The position numbers and the translations under genes are program-made. From Xanthobacter sp. NM-25 (lineage in GTDB: Bacteria > Pseudomonadota > Alphaproteobacteria > Rhizobiales > Xanthobacteraceae), in the NCBI RefSeq assembly GCF_022138605.1, contig NZ_JACBFS010000006.1, positions 62,001-126,000 of the forward strand: a DNA stretch of 64,000 nucleotides, read 5' to 3'. The notes under the pieces are model-generated. The model was not told where the DNA came from, did not search any database, and saw only the letters and a program-made list of their open reading frames with translations. Shown one piece after another: positions 17,166 through 25,211 of the stretch. Every line of letters begins with the position of its first letter. The first letter of the stretch is position 1.

Positions 17166-18176
17166 TCACGTTGCTCGCTCAGTTTGTGACAGCAAGCTGC
17201 GCAGACGTTCCGGCCGCACCGCCTCCACATGGTCACGCCAGGGGGCCAGGAAATGCGCCAGCTCCATGAGACCGCCGGCCTCTAAGGTCACCTGAAGGCG
17301 CCCGTCTGCCAGCTCTCGCATCTCCTGCGTCGGATGGAAGGCGGTGTTGCGGGCCTCGGCGGCAGCGGCGGGAGCGAACAGCAACTCGATGCGCTCCGGC
17401 TCTTCCTGGAAGAAGCGGAAGGAACGGTCCGCATAGGCCCGAAGGTCGAAGCCTTCCGGCCGGCGGCCGGGCTCGTCCAGCTCGGTGGCATGGTCGATGC
17501 GGTCGAGGCGCAGCAGATGGGGCTTCGGCCGGTCAAGAAAACCCGAGACGATATAGTGACGCGTGCCCAGGATGAGACCGAACGGCACGAGGCGATAGAG
17601 ATGCGGCTCTTCCTCCCCGATCTTGCGGTAGCGGACCTCCACCGCGCGCTCGGCCAGAAGGGCGTGGCGGATGGTCTTCAGCACCTCGGGCCGGCAGAGC
17701 TGCGCCGGGCCGGGCACATGGGCCCACACCTCCGTGCTCAGATGAGCTTCGATATCCGGGTCAAGGCGCAACGCCTCCTTCGGCAGCAGGGCCGCGCCGA
17801 TCTTCCGCCGGAGACTGTCGAGCAGGTCGGCCCGTGCTGGGTCACGGGCCCGCATGGCCTCAGCGAGGTTGCTGAGTTCCGCCAGTTCCTCCGCCGTGGG
17901 CATGGTGAGGAAGCTGAAGCCCTTTGGCAAAGGCAGGCGGTAGCGCACCTTCGGTCCATTCGACTCGTAGTCCGGCAGGCGCTCCAGTTCGCCGAAGGCT
18001 TCCTCCACCAGATCGCGCATGCGCTCGGCGGTGCGGCGGGACAGCTCATATTCCTGCTGGATGTCGTCGATGGTCCGGCCGCTAGTATTCGCGGCAAGGT
18101 ACAGCGCCAGGTCCAGGGCGACCTTCACCTTGCTGAAGCGGCTGTCCTCAGTGGGCTTCCTGTCCTTGGTGACCAT
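17166..18176 (-). CDS. WYL-domain transcriptional regulator
   Basis: A 336-residue protein. The N-terminal winged HTH (TIDDIQQEYELSRRTAERMRDLV) is followed by a WYL domain whose core reads VEVRYRKIGEEEPHLYRLVPFGLILGTRHYIVSGF, then a WCX-like C-terminal extension ending near EAVRPERLRSLL. WYL proteins bind nucleotides or nucleic acid ligands and often repress defence or DNA-repair genes (BrxR/CapW type). The ATG at 18176 was chosen because the upstream extension is serine/arginine-rich noise. It is a candidate regulator of the neighbouring nuclease or macro-like genes, but no operator is evident. Confidence 0.9.
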   Translation of the reverse strand: MVTKDRKPTEDSRFSKVKVALDLALYLAANTSGRTIDDIQQEYELSRRTAERMRDLVEEAFGELERLPDYESNGPKVRYRLPLPKGFSFLTMPTAEELAELSNLAEAMRARDPARADLLDSLRRKIGAALLPKEALRLDPDIEAHLSTEVWAHVPGPAQLCRPEVLKTIRHALLAERAVEVRYRKIGEEEPHLYRLVPFGLILGTRHYIVSGFLDRPKPHLLRLDRIDHATELDEPGRRPEGFDLRAYADRSFRFFQEEPERIELLFAPAAAAEARNTAFHPTQEMRELADGRLQVTLEAGGLMELAHFLAPWRDHVEAVRPERLRSLLSQTERAT

Positions 18177-18357
18177 GGGATGAATCCGCCCTTTCCGTTC
18201 CGCCTTCTGCCGACCCGTGCCTGACGCTGCGGCGCTGCAACTTGAGGGCGAGCGCGCGGAGGCACAATGCGGCATTTTATCTGAAATCTCGATTATCCGA
18301 AAAGCCGATTAACTGAGCGGCTCCCGTCGAAATCCCATTGGGGATCGGAAGCTCGAT

Positions 18358-18603
18358 GTGCCGCGTGACCTGCGCCAGCCCCGCTATGCCTGCCTGCGCC
18401 AATTGGTGATCGAGGCCCGCAAGACAGCCGGCCTCACCCAGGCGGCCGTGGCCGAGCGGCTGGGCCGTCCCCAATCCTATGTGGCCGACATCGAACGCAA
18501 TGAGCGCCGCATCGACGTGATCGAGTTCCTGGCGCTCGCCGAAGCCATCGGCGTCGACCCCTTGGGCCTGCTCCGGCAGGTGCGCGACGTGCCGGCCGAG
18601 TGA
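18358..18603 (+). CDS. XRE-family helix-turn-helix regulator
   Basis: An 81-residue protein with a classical Cro/CI-type HTH: LVIEARKTAGLTQAAVAERLGRPQSYVADIERNERRIDVIEFLALAEAIG. The start is a GTG with GGAAG upstream; no ATG fits. It is divergent from the WYL gene, with about 180 bp between, so both may act on the shared region. It is a single-domain regulator of the size common in islands. Confidence 0.85.
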   Translation: MPRDLRQPRYACLRQLVIEARKTAGLTQAAVAERLGRPQSYVADIERNERRIDVIEFLALAEAIGVDPLGLLRQVRDVPAE

Positions 18604-18636
18604 GATGGCGTGGCGGCCGGGGCCGAGAAGGCGCGC

Positions 18637-19350
18637 TTATGGTGTCATCTGAAGGCGCATCCAAAAACGCGTGGGCCCCCCTTTGTCCACATAGATGCGT
18701 CCCGTGCGGCGTTGGCCGTCGTAGTCCGTGAAGCTCACCTCATATCCGGTGAGGCCATCACCATCCGTCAGCGGATCATAGTGATCGATGATCAGGCATT
18801 GGCCGGCAGGAAGGCTCGGAAAGTGCCGGGTCGAAACCGAAGTGGTAAGTGGCCCGCCGGTCTCGGGATCGGAAAGCTGAGCGGTGATGCCGGCTGAAGT
18901 GACCTCGATCCCGGTCAGCGGATCCGCCCCCGGATTGGCGAGGCAGACGGACATGCGCCGGTCATCCCCGTGCCGCCGCAGCCAAAGGGCGACCTGCTCG
19001 CCTGGGCCTGTCGGGCAGGGGATGAAGCTGCCGAGTGGCTCGGGGCTGCGCGGCAGGAACGTCACCGGCACGCTGGAGATCTTTGGCACGAACGGGTTCC
19101 CCCGGCCGATGGCCTCGACGCTGGCAATCAGCAGGGTCGCGCCAGCTGTGTTGCAGGCCCGTTGCGCCGCCGCCAGGGCCGGACGCACCAGCCCGCCGTC
19201 ATCCGTCTCGCAGAACTCACCGACGACAGTGACATCGCGCTGTGCGAGATCGGCCGCGACGGCAGCTTTTTGCTCGTCCAGCGCCACAGCGGACGCAGCT
19301 GGCTCGGCCGGACGTGTGCGGTAGTAGATCACGATCGTCTTGGCGGACAT
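18637..19350 (-). CDS. Protein with resolvase-like N-terminus and unknown C-terminus
   Basis: A 237-residue protein. Residues 1-85 (KTIVIYYRT...LDEQKAAVAADLAQRDVTVVGEFCETDDGG..RPALAAAQRACNTAGATLLIASVEAIGRG) follow the fold of a serine-resolvase N-terminal domain: beta-strand, Y-R-T in place of Y-x-R-x-S, a Q-x(n)-L helix and a final strand. The catalytic serine is replaced and no DNA-binding domain follows, so it is not a working recombinase. The C-terminal half looks like a beta-sandwich with no known motif. It lies downstream of the macro-like gene in the same direction. Confidence 0.5.
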   Translation of the reverse strand: MSAKTIVIYYRTRPAEPAASAVALDEQKAAVAADLAQRDVTVVGEFCETDDGGLVRPALAAAQRACNTAGATLLIASVEAIGRGNPFVPKISSVPVTFLPRSPEPLGSFIPCPTGPGEQVALWLRRHGDDRRMSVCLANPGADPLTGIEVTSAGITAQLSDPETGGPLTTSVSTRHFPSLPAGQCLIIDHYDPLTDGDGLTGYEVSFTDYDGQRRTGRIYVDKGGPTRFWMRLQMTP

Positions 19351-19414
19351 GCGGGACATCCTGGAAACGGCGGAACGGTTGCGGCGATGGACGGGAGTAC
19401 CTTCTGCCGTCGTG

Positions 19415-20440
19415 CTATGAAGCCAGCCCCCGCGCCTGGAGGTTGGACCGCAGCCCTTCGACCCCGCCGAGGTCCCGCACCACGATGCGCACGTCGAGGG
19501 GCCACGTCCGCGCCAGCTCCAAGGCGCGCAAGATGGCGTCGTTGATCCAGCGGTCGTCATTGCCGAAGGCCCCGCCTCCGAGCCGGGTCAGGTACACGCG
19601 TTGCGAACCGCCGCGCGCGAGGTTCTCCAGGGCGCAGAGCAAGGTCGCCTCATAGGCGGCCTCCAGCACCAGCCTCGCGAAGATGGCCCACAGCGCCTTG
19701 GGCACGCTGCGCTGGTAGCTCACCGGCAAAGCCGAGCAGAACGCCTGCGTCACGCTCTGGCCGGGTGTCTCCGGTTCGTCCGTCACTTCCACATCGGCAT
19801 GCACCCCGATCCGCAGCAGGCCACGCAGGGTGTCCAACCCTTCGGCGTCGAGGTCCGCCACGGCCGCGTCGATGGCGGCGAGGCCGTCTTTGGTGCACAG
19901 GGCATAGCCGTTGCGCATCTCCCACAGGTCGCTCACGGGTTGAGCCGTCAGCGCGCCGAGCCGGGCGCCGAGGTCCGCCAGCCCGTCGAGCTGCCGGTCG
20001 CGGGTCTGGCCGATGCCGTCGCCCACGGGGGCGAAGTAATTGCGGAAGATGGTGGCCGCACCGGCCGCAATGGCGCAGGCTGGCCCCTGGGTGGGGTCAC
20101 CTTCATAGCCGGCGACACCATGCTCGGGGGTGACGCAGTAATCCATCATCTCCAAGAGGTTGAACTGGGAGGCCACCTGGAACAGCGCCCCGGCGCTCTC
20201 GTGCCGCCGATGCAACCGCCGGGCATCCGCCTGGATGAAGTCGACCTTCAGGCCGCCCGTGTCGCCCGGCACCACGGCGCGCCGCCGCAGCTCGTCCAGC
20301 GACACCAACTCCAGCGTGCCGATGCCGAAGGACCGGCCATTGACGTGCGAGTGCAGGCGTCCGTCCCGAACCTCCAAGCGGTCTCGCGTCTCGTGGTAGC
20401 CGGCCTCTTCAAAGCCCGTCAGTCTGCTAAACCAGCTCAT
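19415..20440 (-). CDS. Macro-domain-like protein of unknown function
   Basis: A 341-residue protein starting MSWFSRLTGFEE. Conserved-looking segments are GDPTQGPACAIAAGAATIFRNYF in the middle and VYLTRLGGGAFGNDDRWI near the end. The glycine-rich GGGAFGN loop before a helix, and the D-x-T-x-GP segment, are reminiscent of macro-domain/PARG-like ADP-ribose-binding proteins, to which I tentatively assign it. Its neighbour at 18637 is probably co-transcribed (65 bp gap). Its 5' end and promoter are partly duplicated 3 kb upstream on the far side of the RTX gene. Confidence 0.5.
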   Translation of the reverse strand: MSWFSRLTGFEEAGYHETRDRLEVRDGRLHSHVNGRSFGIGTLELVSLDELRRRAVVPGDTGGLKVDFIQADARRLHRRHESAGALFQVASQFNLLEMMDYCVTPEHGVAGYEGDPTQGPACAIAAGAATIFRNYFAPVGDGIGQTRDRQLDGLADLGARLGALTAQPVSDLWEMRNGYALCTKDGLAAIDAAVADLDAEGLDTLRGLLRIGVHADVEVTDEPETPGQSVTQAFCSALPVSYQRSVPKALWAIFARLVLEAAYEATLLCALENLARGGSQRVYLTRLGGGAFGNDDRWINDAILRALELARTWPLDVRIVVRDLGGVEGLRSNLQARGLAS

Positions 20441-20560
20441 GCGTCCCCGCGATGTGGTGTGCCGGGCGCTCAGCACGGCAGATCTCTACGTTTCTCTCGT
20501 GAGGCAAACTCATACACGTTCGCTGCGTCAATTCCGGTCGCAGGTCAGCTGGTGCGTGAG
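20299..20560. repeat. Partial duplication, copy 1 (5' end and promoter of the macro-like gene)
   Basis: About 260 bp covering codons 1 to about 45 of the macro-like gene and 120 bp upstream recur in the same orientation at about 23532-23790. Shared blocks include GCCAAACCAGCTCATGCG-like start-codon sequence (CTAAACC in this copy) and TTTCTCTCGTG upstream. The remainder of 20441-20777 has no gene. Confidence 0.7.
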
Positions 20561-20777
20561 ACGAGCCACCCGGATTCAACAGTTCGGGAGCCACAAGCGC
20601 GGCTGCGATCTACTCGACGTTATTGGAAAACCGCACTATCGCCGCTGACTGAAGACAGTGCGGATGAGCAAAGGCACCGTACCCTTCCCCATGTTCTCAA
20701 TTGAGCCGTTCCCGATGCCCCGCGCGATCTCGCCGAAGACGGCGCAATGGCGCGGGGCTGCAAGGTGCTCGCGGCGA

Positions 20778-23300
20778 TTACAGAACGATGCTGCCGGAGG
20801 CGAGAGACGACACCCCCGCGAGCTTGACGGAAAGGTCGGCCGTCTTGTCTCCGTTCACGTCGGCCTGGAGCACCCCCTTGGCGAAGCGCAGTTCCCCTGC
20901 CGTGCCCGAGAACGCCTTCGTGCCGATATAGACGAAGGTGTCGTTCGTCTTCGTGGCACTCCTGGCGTCGAGGGCAGACAGATCGATCTTGTCTCCCGCC
21001 TTGGCGGAAAAGTCGGTGATCGTGTCGGAGCTCTTCGAGGTGGAGTCGGCGAGCGCGGTATAGACGAAGATGTCAGCTCCGCTGCTTCCGATGAGGGTGT
21101 CCGCCCCGGCCTCGCCATAGAGCTTGTCGTTGCCCGACCCGCCCGTGATCTTGTCGTTGCCGGCGCCACCCTTCAGCGTGTTGGCTTTGGCGTTGCCGGT
21201 GACGACGTTGGCGAGGCTGTTTCCCACGCCGTTGATGGCCGCCGTGCCGGTCAGCGTCAGATTCTCGACGTTGGACGCGAGCGTGTAGCTGACCGAAGAC
21301 TTCACGAGGTCGGCGCCCTCGCCCGCCTTCTCCACCACCTTGTCACGGGAGCTGTCCACCACATAGGTGTCGTTGCCTGCACCGCCGTCCATCGTGTCGT
21401 TGCCGGTTCCGCCATTGAGGATGTCGTTGCCCGCGCCCCCGTTGAGGGTGTCATTGCCGTCGTCACCGTTCAGGGCATCGTTGCCCCCCGCTCCCACCAG
21501 ATTGTCGTTCCCGGAGCCTCCATCAATCCGGTCGTCGGCACCGATGTCGGACGCCCAGTCCCCATAGAGCCAATCAGCGCCATCGCCCCCAATCAGGCGG
21601 TCCTTTCCATCGGCTCCGATCAATGTGTCGTTACCGGCGCCGCCGTCCAGGGTGTCGTTGCCGGTTCCGCCGTCCAACGTATCGTTGCCGGCTCCACCAT
21701 TGAGGATGTCGTTGCCCGCGCCCCCGTTGAGGGTGTCATTGCCGTCGTCACCGTTCAGGGTATCATTGCCACCCTCGCCCACCAGATTATCGTTCCCGGC
21801 CCCTCCATCGAGTCGGTCATCGCCGCCGACGCCAGATGACCAGTCTCCGTAAAGCCAATCATTGCCGTCGCCGCCAAGCAGCCGGTCATTGCCGTCGGCT
21901 CCGATCAGGTTGTCGTCGCCCGTGCCCCCGGTGATGGTGTTGTTCGCGGCATTGCCGGTTCCGGTGAAGGCCCCGGTCCCGATGAACGCCAGGTTCTCCA
22001 CATTGGTGCCGAGGGTGTAGCCGGCCAGCGTCGTGCGCACCGTATCGGTGCCGCCGCCACTGGCCTCAGTCACCGTATCTCCGTAGGAATCAACGACATA
22101 GGTGTCGTTTCCGGTTCCCCCGATCAGCATGTCGATCCCGGCCCCGCCATCCAGCGTATCGTTGCCGGCTCCGCCGTTGAGGGTGTCGCCCCCGGCGCCG
22201 CCCTTCAGCACGTTGTTCCCGGAATTGCCGGTGATGACATTGGCGAGAGAATTGCCTGTGCCGTTGATGGCGCCCGAGCCGGTGAGGATCAGGTACTCAA
22301 GCTCCTGTCCCTCCATGTTGAACGACACCGAGCTCTGCACTGTGTCGGTGCCCGCGCCGTTGGCCTCGATCACCACGTCGCGGGTGGAGTCCACCACATA
22401 GGTGTCGTCACCGGTCCCGCCCGCGAGGGTGTCGTTGCCTGCGCCGCCGTCCAGCGTGTCGTTGCCGGCTCCGCCGTCGAGCCTGTCGTTGCCGGCTAAG
22501 CCAAAGATGGTGTCGTAGCTCGCGTCGCCCGTGAGCGTGTCGTTGCCGCTCGTGCCGTAGAGGGTGCGGACCGCGTTGGTCCCTGTCACGACGAAGTCTG
22601 CGTTCGTCAGCGCAAGGCCGGTCGAGAGCGTGGCGATCTGCACCGCGGCGCCGGAGCCCGTGCCGTCCGCATCATAAAGAAGCGCGCCGGTGGCCGAGTT
22701 GTAGATGATCCGGTCGCTGGCATCGTGAGCGGCCGAGCCGATATGGAACTGGTCTGCGCTCAGGGTGCCGGTGGTGAGGAGGGCGATGAAGACATAATTG
22801 TCCAACTCGATCGTGTCGTCAGCCACCGAGAAGTCGGTGATGATATCCGCCTCACCCGCAGTGCCGATGCTCGTATTGAAAACAAATGTATCCTTTCCGG
22901 CCCCTCCGGTCAGTGTGTCGATGCCATAGTGACCTTTGAGGATGTCGTTTCCGGCGCCGCCGTTCAGGATGTCGTCGCCGGCATTGCCGCTTAGCGTGTC
23001 ATCGCCGATGCCGCCGTTGACCGTATCCTTGCCGGTGCCGCCATAGAGCGTGTCATTGCCGGCGCCACCCTCCACCGTGTCGTTGCCATCGCCGCCATAG
23101 ACATTGTCGTCGCCATCGCCACCATCGACGATGTCGTTCCCGACCTGACCGTCGACCCAGTCATTCCCGGCTCCGCCATCCAACGTATCGTCGCCGGCAT
23201 CACCGAGGACAGTGTCGGCGCCCCCATAGCCGTAGATGGTGTCGTTTCCGCTGCCGCCGGAGAGGGTCTCGTTCGCATCCGTGCCGCTCAACGTCGCCAT
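20778..23300 (-). CDS. RTX (hemolysin-type calcium-binding) secreted protein
   Basis: An 840-residue protein made almost wholly of glycine/aspartate nonapeptides of the form GGxGxDxLx. They form calcium-binding beta-rolls, interrupted by three linker domains of the type DTYVVDS..D.V.E...GTD.V.SSVS...ENL.LTG.. and two TDFS modules. It has no Sec signal. The C-terminus (ADLSVKLAGVSSLASGSIVL) is hydrophobic, as in type I secretion substrates. No enzyme domain is seen, so a surface or adhesive role is more likely than lysis. Two blocks of about 85 residues near the middle are near-identical (see findings). No complete exporter is in the window; an adaptor fragment lies at 63.6 kb. Confidence 0.9.
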   Translation of the reverse strand: MATLSGTDANETLSGGSGNDTIYGYGGADTVLGDAGDDTLDGGAGNDWVDGQVGNDIVDGGDGDDNVYGGDGNDTVEGGAGNDTLYGGTGKDTVNGGIGDDTLSGNAGDDILNGGAGNDILKGHYGIDTLTGGAGKDTFVFNTSIGTAGEADIITDFSVADDTIELDNYVFIALLTTGTLSADQFHIGSAAHDASDRIIYNSATGALLYDADGTGSGAAVQIATLSTGLALTNADFVVTGTNAVRTLYGTSGNDTLTGDASYDTIFGLAGNDRLDGGAGNDTLDGGAGNDTLAGGTGDDTYVVDSTRDVVIEANGAGTDTVQSSVSFNMEGQELEYLILTGSGAINGTGNSLANVITGNSGNNVLKGGAGGDTLNGGAGNDTLDGGAGIDMLIGGTGNDTYVVDSYGDTVTEASGGGTDTVRTTLAGYTLGTNVENLAFIGTGAFTGTGNAANNTITGGTGDDNLIGADGNDRLLGGDGNDWLYGDWSSGVGGDDRLDGGAGNDNLVGEGGNDTLNGDDGNDTLNGGAGNDILNGGAGNDTLDGGTGNDTLDGGAGNDTLIGADGKDRLIGGDGADWLYGDWASDIGADDRIDGGSGNDNLVGAGGNDALNGDDGNDTLNGGAGNDILNGGTGNDTMDGGAGNDTYVVDSSRDKVVEKAGEGADLVKSSVSYTLASNVENLTLTGTAAINGVGNSLANVVTGNAKANTLKGGAGNDKITGGSGNDKLYGEAGADTLIGSSGADIFVYTALADSTSKSSDTITDFSAKAGDKIDLSALDARSATKTNDTFVYIGTKAFSGTAGELRFAKGVLQADVNGDKTADLSVKLAGVSSLASGSIVL

Positions 23301-23531
23301 GGTTCAAATCCCTGAAAATCAATCGGAGACAGGTCGCAGCAGGTTGCTGGAGGAGAAATGAACTCACGCCTCTCCGTCCCCGCTGCACGAAGCTTCAACT
23401 CAAGCCACCTGTCTGAAAGTCCGCTATCTGCAACACCCAATAGGCGTGCGGACGCTCGGTCACAAGCCGGGAGGTTGCATCCGAGCGGGTTTCTATGACA
23501 GGTGGAGGATCTTCGGAAGATCGATCGCGAA

Positions 23532-23790
23532 AGCGACACCAGCGTGCCGATTCCGAAGGATCGGCCATTGGCGTGCGAGTGCAGGCGTCCAGCCGGTCCT
23601 TTGTGTCGTGACAAGAGGCCTTTTCAAAGCCCGTCAGTCTGCCAAACCAGCTCATGCGTCCCCGCGATGTGGTGTGCGCCAGGGTGTGACCAACCCAATG
23701 GCAATCCGCATTTCTCTCGTGGGTTGAACTTATACACCGGCGCCACGTCAATTCCGGGCATAGGTCGAATGGGGCACCGAGCGGCCTCTG
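23532..23790. repeat. Partial duplication, copy 2 (degenerate 5' end of the macro-like gene)
   Basis: Same orientation as 20299-20560. The start region encodes MSWFGRLTGFEKA, but the frame soon fails, so this copy is a pseudogene fragment lying upstream of the RTX gene. The interval 23301-23887 contains no intact gene. Confidence 0.7.
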
Positions 23791-23887
23791 CACATCGGTG
23801 CAGCCAGCACGGGACCGATCCGTTCGAGTCAGGGGGACCGAGAAGGCGGGCTCGGTTCACGGGCTCGTGGATCAGCCCGCCCAGGTA

Positions 23888-25117
23888 TTACGCCTCGCTG
23901 TGGCCTTCCGCCGGAACCTCCCGCTTCGGATCGCCCGGCTTCTGAGCCAGGAAGGTCGCCCACGCCTCCATCAACTGGCGCCGTTTCTCAAGCGCATCCG
24001 CACGCCGGTAGGCGCGCTCCACAGCGTCACCCACGGTGTGGGCCAGCGCCGCCTCCGCGACCTCGCGTGGAAACGGTGTCTCCTCACCCGCCCAGTCTCG
24101 AAAGGACGAACGGAAGCCATGCACCGTGTCCTCGTTCTTGAGACGCCGCAGCAGCATGTCCAGCGCCATCACCGACAGAGCCTTGCCCGGCTTTCCTCCG
24201 GGAAAGATGAAGGCGTCGCCTTCAGGGTGCTCCTGAAGCTCCTTCGCGCGCCGCAGCACATCCAGGGCTGATTCGGACAGGGGCACACGGTGCGCCCGCC
24301 CGGCCTTCATGCGGTGCGCCGGAACCGACCAGACCCTGGCGTCGAGATCAATCTCCGACCAGATGGCCTCTCGGATTTCCCCGGAGCGCGCGGCGGTCAG
24401 GATCAGGAACTCAAGCGCAAGGCTCGATGAACCCGAAAGGGCGTGCAATCGCGTCATGAAGGCGGGCACCGCCGAATAGGCCATAGCGGCGTGGTGACCG
24501 CGCTGAAGCTTCTGGCGTTTGGGCAAGAGGCTGTCGAGATGGCCACGCCAACGGGCCGGGTTTTCGCCCGACCGGTCGCCTTTGGCCTTGGCCGCATCCA
24601 GGACGCGCTCGATGCGCCCGCGCAGCCGGGAGGCCGTTTCGCTCTTCGTGGTCCAGATGGGCTTCAGCACCGAGAGCACATCCTCGGTGGTGATGTCCGC
24701 GACCGACTTGGACCGCAGCGGCGCCGCATACTCCGTCAGGGTCATACGCCATTGTTCGAGGTGCTTGGCATTCCGGAAGCCGGGGGCGATGTCGTTCACC
24801 AGGGCGTCCGCTGCCTCGCCGAACGTAGGAATGACCCGCTCACTTCGCTTCAGCTGCAAGGGATTGATGCCCTCCGCCAGCTTCGCCCTGGCCGCATCCG
24901 CCAATTCCCGCGCCCGCGCGAGGGAAACATCACGCGCCGAGCCAAGCCCCATTTCCAGCTGCCGGCCCTCCCATCGAAACAGGAAGATCCACCGCCGGCC
25001 GCCATTGCTGGAGATGGACAGGTAGAGGTTGCCGCCATCGGCATGGCGTCCGGGTGTGGTGAGGGTCGCCACAGTGCGTGCATTCAGTCGCTTGGTCTCG
25101 CGTCCCACATCCGCCAC
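23888..25117 (-). CDS. int: P4-type tyrosine integrase
   Basis: About 409 residues. An N-terminal DUF4102-like arm-binding domain (DGGNLYLSISSNGGRRWIFLFRWEGRQLEMGLG) is followed by a SAM-like core-binding domain and the catalytic domain. The catalytic residues are visible: Arg in AARSGEIREA, H-G-F-R-S-S-F-R (HxxR), a late His in LAHTVGD and Tyr in ERAYRRAD. All are intact. The GTG at 25117 (or 25108) is a more natural start than the upstream ATG at 25171. Such integrases mark one end of an island, usually at a tRNA, but none is visible. Its upstream side abuts the serine-recombinase element. Confidence 0.9.
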   Translation of the reverse strand: MADVGRETKRLNARTVATLTTPGRHADGGNLYLSISSNGGRRWIFLFRWEGRQLEMGLGSARDVSLARARELADAARAKLAEGINPLQLKRSERVIPTFGEAADALVNDIAPGFRNAKHLEQWRMTLTEYAAPLRSKSVADITTEDVLSVLKPIWTTKSETASRLRGRIERVLDAAKAKGDRSGENPARWRGHLDSLLPKRQKLQRGHHAAMAYSAVPAFMTRLHALSGSSSLALEFLILTAARSGEIREAIWSEIDLDARVWSVPAHRMKAGRAHRVPLSESALDVLRRAKELQEHPEGDAFIFPGGKPGKALSVMALDMLLRRLKNEDTVHGFRSSFRDWAGEETPFPREVAEAALAHTVGDAVERAYRRADALEKRRQLMEAWATFLAQKPGDPKREVPAEGHSEA

Positions 25118-25211
25118 CCTACTGCCCCAGCATCTGCCCCAGCGCCGGGCCGGGATTGTAGCGGACGACACGGAACGCCGACAAACGCCAAGCGCTATAA
25201 TCCACTGACGC

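Noticed and set aside
20658..21839. 393-residue plus-strand frame over the RTX gene
   Set aside because: It is the complement of the glycine/aspartate repeats, giving periodic Val-Val-Ala-Gly text; the minus-strand RTX reading is the real gene.
21367..21852. Regularly spaced repeats that could suggest a CRISPR array
   Set aside because: The repeats are 18-27 bp coding units of RTX nonapeptides without unique spacers, and no cas gene is present.
25118..25211. Search for a tRNA next to the P4-type integrase
   Set aside because: No cloverleaf-compatible sequence is seen in the gap; the attachment site of that integrase is not identifiable here.
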